62,000 nt of DNA from contig NW_019091365.1 of the NCBI RefSeq assembly GCF_001949145.1, forward strand, positions 2,951,407-3,013,406, given 5' to 3'. This stretch comes from Acanthaster planci. Its lineage: Eukaryota; Echinodermata; Asteroidea; Valvatida; Acanthasteridae. A program made the translations under genes and the position numbers. Numbering within the stretch: the stretch's first letter is position 1; every line of letters starts with the position of its first letter. The notes beneath the pieces were generated by a model. That model ran no database searches, was not told the DNA's origin, and saw only the letters and a program-made list of their open reading frames with translations. Below are positions 60,201 through 62,000 of this stretch, piece after piece.

Positions 60201-60436
60201 GCGGTACATTCGCTGGTAGATCGGCCCAGAATCTGGCAAATACATGTATTACTATTCAACTACAAGAACCAAGAATCCAGCTTTCACATTCCTCAAGGAG
60301 AGAACAGTCCGTCAGACAAATTAATGAGCAGTTATTCTCAAATTTCTTAGGATACCAAAGTAACGCCAGTGTATTTTTCCTTTAGATTCCAGTTCCCGAA
60401 GACGGCACATACACACCGTTTTTTCTTCGCCCTTAG
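29584..60436 (+). CDS. XDH: Xanthine dehydrogenase, copy B (29 coding exons, complete)
   Basis: Tandem paralogue of copy A with the same role in urate formation. Twenty-nine exons join to 4005 nt, again 1334 residues; small length differences in exons 3, 6 and 20 (-3, +6, -3 nt) cancel out. The ATG at 29584 opens an exon 1 ending in FFCNGKK. All eight Fe-S cysteines and all pocket residues checked (Gln772, Glu807, Arg885, Phe919, Phe1014, Thr1015, Glu1266) match classical XDH, so this copy is the better candidate for ordinary xanthine oxidation. The gene is 30.9 kb because intron 4 (9 kb) holds a Polinton and other introns hold repeats. Intron 27 uses a GC donor. No frameshift or in-frame stop was seen. 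Confidence 0.93.
30114..30945 (+). repeat. Tandem array of three foldback units, XDH-B intron 1
   Basis: Units start at about 30114, 30411 and 30691 (periods near 297 and 280 bp). Each opens with a gtcayttgggag-type end and closes with its complement (gtctcccaagtgac or a variant), so each unit looks like a MITE. The joining spacer attattatcaataacatca is repeated too, which means unit plus spacer were duplicated together. The matching part of copy A intron 1 lacks the array. Confidence 0.75.
31565..31618 (+). repeat. Partial copy of the 150-bp dispersed repeat, XDH-B intron 1
   Basis: Matches the first third of 4846-4994 (gtcgggagtgttcaat, gtgacgcgtgc) and then jumps to flanking sequence shared with copy A. 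Confidence 0.5.
33230..33397. other. C-rich block beside the left Polinton end
   Basis: Contains a repeated cccgggacttccccca word (about 33276 and 33354) and ggtcacgccc. The composition is unlike the intron around it. No counterpart lies outside the right end at 41917, so the right terminus may be truncated or this block may be an unrelated remnant. Confidence 0.4.
33398..33429 (+). repeat. Polinton left inverted end
   Basis: Begins acgtctcacaaaag and ends cccaaaaccgaaaa. It equals the reverse complement of 41886-41917 except for one c/g difference. Confidence 0.85.
33467..33694 (+). CDS. Small hypothetical protein of the Polinton
   Basis: A 75-codon open frame just inside the left inverted end; I do not recognise it. 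The product would be hydrophilic with no cysteines, ending [10 protein letters not shown]. It runs in the same direction as the cysteine-ladder gene 40 bp downstream. It may be the intact first gene of the element or the remains of a longer one. Confidence 0.4.
   Translation: MDPTFATKFEYAKSVASQTLWLTANGYETKRNIIEQAKLDVQNQKHHICLVRQTKDRNKVYKPKEIFIPDDLLTA
33734..34264 (+). pseudogene. Cysteine-ladder protein of the Polinton (one in-frame stop)
   Basis: From the ATG at 33734 the frame is open except for a tag at 33797 (codon 22), then continues to 34264. A stretch of about 80 residues carries some 22 cysteines, mostly at every third position ([30 protein letters not shown]). The tail of about 65 residues is acidic ([19 protein letters not shown]). 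The regular Cxx ladder suggests a stacked metal-binding or disulphide-rich fold. I do not know a function. A start at the internal ATG 33818 would avoid the stop. Confidence 0.55.
34319..34395 (+). pseudogene. Polinton gene start cut by a LINE insertion
   Basis: The ATG at 34319 opens [15 protein letters not shown] and continues to about IYGPF before the sequence changes to the 3' part of a minus-strand LINE. The product is unknown. Confidence 0.4.
34395..35702 (-). mobile_element. Nested L1/Tx1-like LINE fragment
   Basis: A minus-strand reverse transcriptase in pieces: [17 protein letters not shown] and [10 protein letters not shown] (35503-35700), then [12 protein letters not shown] and [15 protein letters not shown] (35019-35387), the catalytic YADD at about 34985, and [14 protein letters not shown] with [13 protein letters not shown] (34400-34878). 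Order and motifs are those of L1-type elements. It lacks the endonuclease half (5'-truncated), has several frame breaks, and splits Polinton sequence, so it inserted after the Polinton did. Confidence 0.78.
34885..34974 (-). repeat. 45-bp tandem duplication inside the LINE
   Basis: The words ttctgaaccatctaaaaaga and the preceding agact recur with a 45-bp offset. This doubles the 15 codons that follow the catalytic YADD region (DGSE-type segment) and keeps the frame. Confidence 0.65.
35703..36195 (-). pseudogene. Polinton minus-strand gene with zinc-binding-like cysteines, broken
   Basis: Two overlapping minus frames (35992-36195 and 35703-35983) suggest one frameshifted gene. The downstream part has [10 protein letters not shown] and [16 protein letters not shown], a CxxC-type arrangement that could bind zinc. 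I do not recognise the family. Its 3' end is lost at the LINE junction. Confidence 0.4.
36196..36437. other. Polinton spacer
   Basis: AT-rich sequence between the broken zinc-like gene and the capsid gene; nothing recognised. Confidence 0.35.
36438..37484 (-). pseudogene. Polinton major capsid protein (double jelly-roll type), broken
   Basis: Successive minus frames (37122-37484, 36916-37341, 36674-36919, 36438-36713) together resemble the Polinton capsid proteins that invertebrate databases often list as F54H12.2-like. Useful landmarks are [38 protein letters not shown] and [15 protein letters not shown]. The order is that of the family and the piece is about 350 codons. Frameshifts near 37190, 36918 and 36720 make it non-functional. 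Confidence 0.75.
37535..37807 (-). pseudogene. Small coiled-coil protein with C-terminal membrane helix
   Basis: The minus-strand ATG at 37807 opens a charged, helix-prone segment with a stop at codon 16; the same frame continues to 37535. The end [16 protein letters not shown] is a clear membrane helix. It lies immediately upstream of the capsid gene on the same strand, so it may be a virion or assembly component. The function is unknown. Confidence 0.5.
37830..38250 (+). pseudogene. Small Polinton membrane protein, broken
   Basis: It starts at ATG 37830 with a hydrophobic region ([12 protein letters not shown]), meets a tag after about 43 codons, and resumes in another frame from about 38035 to 38250. 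The second part has [14 protein letters not shown] and a terminal helix [18 protein letters not shown] two-helix protein of this layout often accompanies the capsid gene in Polintons. Confidence 0.55.
38293..38640 (+). pseudogene. Polinton integrase, truncated
   Basis: Remains of a retroviral-type (rve) integrase: [19 protein letters not shown] (first catalytic Asp region) and [19 protein letters not shown] (second Asp). There is a stop at about 38410 and a frame change at about 38550. Homology ends near 38635, before the final catalytic Glu, where the polymerase tail begins on the other strand. Confidence 0.72.
38640..41718 (-). pseudogene. Polinton protein-primed DNA polymerase B, broken
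   Basis: Minus-strand pieces in order are an N-terminal region (41092-41718), a middle region with zinc-finger-like CFNCLSHF (40433-41134), an exonuclease-domain part with [14 protein letters not shown] (39980-40246), palm motif A as [15 protein letters not shown] (39272-39733), palm motif C as YTDTDSLL (about 38880), and a tail GKMKDEF with RPKMYSI (38640-38800). The order and motifs fit protein-primed family B polymerases of Polintons. At least five frame changes prevent function. It converges on the truncated integrase. Confidence 0.82.
41886..41917 (-). repeat. Polinton right inverted end
   Basis: Partner of 33398-33429. No clear 6-bp target duplication was found outside the pair. Confidence 0.85.
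42219..43349. other. XDH-B intron 5
   Basis: 1131 bp between exons 5 and 6; a plus-strand frame of 90 codons at 42536 is not recognisable. Nothing specific was seen. Confidence 0.4.
43350..48763 (+). CDS. XDH: XDH-B exons 6-14: FAD/NAD-binding domain
   Basis: Exons 43350-43424, 44275-44355, 45284-45428, 45725-45892, 46032-46108, 46460-46556, 47130-47236, 48238-48422 and 48598-48763. Landmarks are [70 protein letters not shown] and [14 protein letters not shown]. Lengths and phases equal those of copy A except exon 6, which has two extra codons in the cysteine-containing hinge. Exons 13 and 14 share uninterrupted identical runs of about 86 and 85 nt with copy A. Confidence 0.91.
47560..48140. 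mobile_element. MITE copy 1, XDH-B intron 12
   Basis: About 580 bp with inverted ends (cttaaagggtagctccaa at the left; ttgcagctacactttaag at the right). Internal blocks such as ttttgtagattttgct, tcagaaatgttttcagtaag and gacatcac-gcaacag are shared in order with 49110-49672. Confidence 0.72.
49110..49672. mobile_element. MITE copy 2, XDH-B intron 14
   Basis: Second copy of the family at 47560-48140 in the same orientation, with similar ends (gttaaagggtag and cacactttaag). Divergence is high, so these are old insertions. The copy A introns have none at these places. Confidence 0.72.
49907..60436 (+). CDS. XDH: XDH-B exons 15-29: linker and molybdenum cofactor domain
   Basis: Exons 49907-49999, 50613-50730, 52106-52157, 52691-52820, 52922-53041, 53665-53880, 54485-54618, 55006-55180, 56020-56211, 57253-57398, 57962-58043, 58943-59476, 59604-59792, 60023-60190 and 60386-60436. 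The GGGFGGK loop is followed by Glu807, KFGISF by Thr1015, and KAVGEPPLF supplies catalytic Glu1266, as in classical XDH. Position 997 is Arg and the exon 15 linker has no Cys, so the mammalian disulphide switch is missing here too. The stop is tag at 60434-60436. Confidence 0.91.
50104..50372 (+). mobile_element. tRNA-derived SINE, XDH-B intron 15
   Basis: The head has an A-box-like tggcctagtgg and a degenerate B-box region ggttgcagca, followed by a body with cttgggcaactcacttaacc and ggagtaaatgggtacctg. That body is familiar from marine invertebrate SINEs that end in a shared core. No clear target duplication was seen. Confidence 0.65.
51744..51997. mobile_element. Foldback element, XDH-B intron 16
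   Basis: The left arm (51744-51793) and right arm (51945-51997) mirror each other: ccactctgtga, gagtct and gtcgccagagcca occur at the left and as reverse complement at the right. It is about 254 bp with no coding content. Confidence 0.7.
53042..53664. other. XDH-B intron 19 with an unexplained open frame
   Basis: A 128-codon minus-strand frame (53231-53617) is the longest in any intron outside mobile elements. It has no family resemblance, is rich in Cys and hydrophobic residues and has no splice partners. I treat it as chance or the trace of an unknown repeat. Confidence 0.3.
55181..56019. other. XDH-B intron 22
   Basis: 839 bp. An 81-codon plus-strand frame at 55562-55807 is slightly GC-richer than its surroundings but unrecognised. 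Nothing else was seen. Confidence 0.3.
56308..56446 (+). repeat. Dispersed 150-bp repeat, XDH-B intron 23
   Basis: Matches 4846-4994 along most of its length (gtgttcaat, gtgacgcgtgcat, cctagtcgttcgtgaacc, gcgccctctctaggtcca, ctcgaggc). Confidence 0.55.
59604..59792 (+). CDS. XDH: XDH-B exon 27 with a GC donor
   Basis: The exon ends at aag and is followed by gcaagt, so intron 27 is GC-AG. The same junction in copy A is aag followed by gtaagt. Reading through meets a stop after three codons, and the next exon at 60023 continues the family sequence in phase, so splicing here is needed for an intact protein. Confidence 0.85.
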
Positions 60437-61366
60437 CTTTGAGGTAGTCTCACATAATCTGCTGTTAACAAGAGGTACAACTGATCTCTTCAGGATTAAG
60501 CCTTCCTCTTTTCAGGAACACATCCGTCAGAACAAATAATTAGGAATATGTTACTTTTTTTGAAATGCGGTTTGAACTGTATTATTTACACTCTCTGAAG
60601 AAAAAGAAATTTTTTCTGGATTTGACACACATCAGATGTCGTTTGGCCTCAGAGGGAATAAGCCATAATAATGTTTACAACATATCATTATGCATTTGTT
60701 AAAAAATTGCAAATCAATTAAAAATTTGTTGTCAACTGGCTTAACCATGACAATTATCATTAGTGATACCGCATGCCCCAATTTAATAATACTGTGCATT
60801 ACTTTTGATGTATTTTTTTAACATGTTATTCTACAGGCTAACAATGATAATGATAATATTTGATCTGATTCTTTGAACTGATGTAGAACCACCATGTGAG
60901 CAACAAATGTTTGCCTGAAAGTACGATTGAAACTTTTGATGTTTACCGGATATATTCTAAAATGGATAAAAAATACAAAATTATGTGTATTTAGTGATAC
61001 ATATGTAACTATTTTAATTGATTTGTTTTAATTTTCATGGCATATCCTTGGAAATATTTGTAACCTTTGAAGAATAGAAATTTTCTCGGAAAAATAACAC
61101 GTACTGAAGAAATTTTTGTTTACTAAATAATTATCATTCATAATACGTAACGATACTACCATAAGACTTTTGCTGCAAAAACCAAATCACAGTGTGATGG
61201 TACGACTAAACAAGAAAAGCCTCCTCTCCATCCATGATACTTTTAACCTGTCACTGTCCCTTAAAAGAGCGACCGTAGCATACTAAAGCTCTACTGTGTC
61301 CGATCGGTAGACTGTAGAATGCTAGGCTGTTTTATAACTAGATGGCAAGACTGTGTGAGAGTTTGG

Positions 61367-61372
61367 AATAAA
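61367..61372 (+). terminator. Candidate poly(A) signal of XDH-B
   Basis: AATAAA in the block matching the copy A candidate, about 930 bp after the stop. A second aataaa follows within 15 bp. Confidence 0.35.
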
Positions 61373-62000
61373 AGTCAACAAAATAAAACGAAATGAAGAC
61401 GCTGAAATTTCTGTTTGACAATACAGTGCCCACACGAGGGCTACATTTCTACTGCAACAATTTGGCTAAAAGATGTTCTTGTAGTATTAAAAGTATGTAC
61501 CGGCAGCTCTGACGATCTAAAACATGATTTGTTTTTCGGGAACAGTATCCATCTTGTTGTATTTTGTTTCAGACAGGCACAAGCTGTTACCGTTCTCAGC
61601 TTCAGGTGGTTGAACCTTTAAGATTGGTGTTGTGACACTGCGCCAACGCTGTAATTTCAATATATGAAAAAACATCAAATTATGACATGAAATAATTATG
61701 ACAAAGGAGAATAACAGGATCATTACAAAGTGACCACAGATAAAAATTTTGAATATAAAAAAACTGAATGTGCCACTATAGATTATCACCAAGTCGTGAT
61801 TCACAGCTTTTGAACCAAACAAAACAAATTAAGCCTGGACAAAATGACCCCACAAACTCAGCGAACAAACACAGTATCTTCCATTTGTTATGACTGGAAT
61901 TACTATTTGTTAATTACTGAAATAAAAAAGCGGTAAGCCTTCTGTCATCATCAAAGTACAGTTGGCAGACTTCTTTTGATAACTGACGCTAGAGAATTGT

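Overview
The window reads as animal nuclear DNA, most likely from a marine invertebrate deuterostome. An echinoderm such as a sea star is my best guess, but this is inference. The reasons are short exons with GT-AG introns, a tRNA-derived SINE, many small foldback elements, a Penelope-like retroelement, several non-LTR relics and a Polinton/Maverick relic. Nothing looks bacterial: there are no operons, rRNA genes or CRISPR arrays.

Two complete genes fill the window, head to tail on the + strand. Both encode xanthine dehydrogenase (XDH). Copy A runs 3624-23167 and copy B runs 29584-60436. I could trace all 29 coding exons of each copy by splice sites, matching phases and family motifs. Each model gives 1334 residues with no internal stop, close to the roughly 1330 residues usual for animal XDH. 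Exon order, phases and nearly all exon lengths agree between copies. Homology continues into the 5' flank (from about 3410 and 29405) and at least 1.2 kb past the stop codons, so this is a tandem segmental duplication with a unit of at least 21 kb. About 6.4 kb separates the two coding regions.

The most interesting point is divergence of the substrate pocket. Copy B keeps every pocket residue I checked. Copy A has Ile at 807 (bovine Glu802) and Asn at 1015 (bovine Thr1010), while its iron-sulphur cysteines and catalytic Glu1266 are intact. The first change resembles the Val found at that site in aldehyde oxidases. Both copies lack the two cysteines that switch mammalian XDH to the oxidase form.

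Mobile DNA explains much of the intron length. Intron 4 of copy A holds a broken Penelope-like element (about 6733-9694) bracketed by inverted repeats. Intron 4 of copy B holds a broken Polinton (33398-41917) with short inverted ends, a protein-primed polymerase B, a capsid gene, an integrase fragment and a cysteine-ladder gene, plus a nested L1-like element. Foldback elements sit upstream of A, in A introns 3, 7, 11 and 15, and in B introns 12, 14 and 16. LINE relics lie in A intron 24 and between the genes. Exon 1 of copy B is surrounded by inverted minisatellite arrays and inverted copies of one foldback family.
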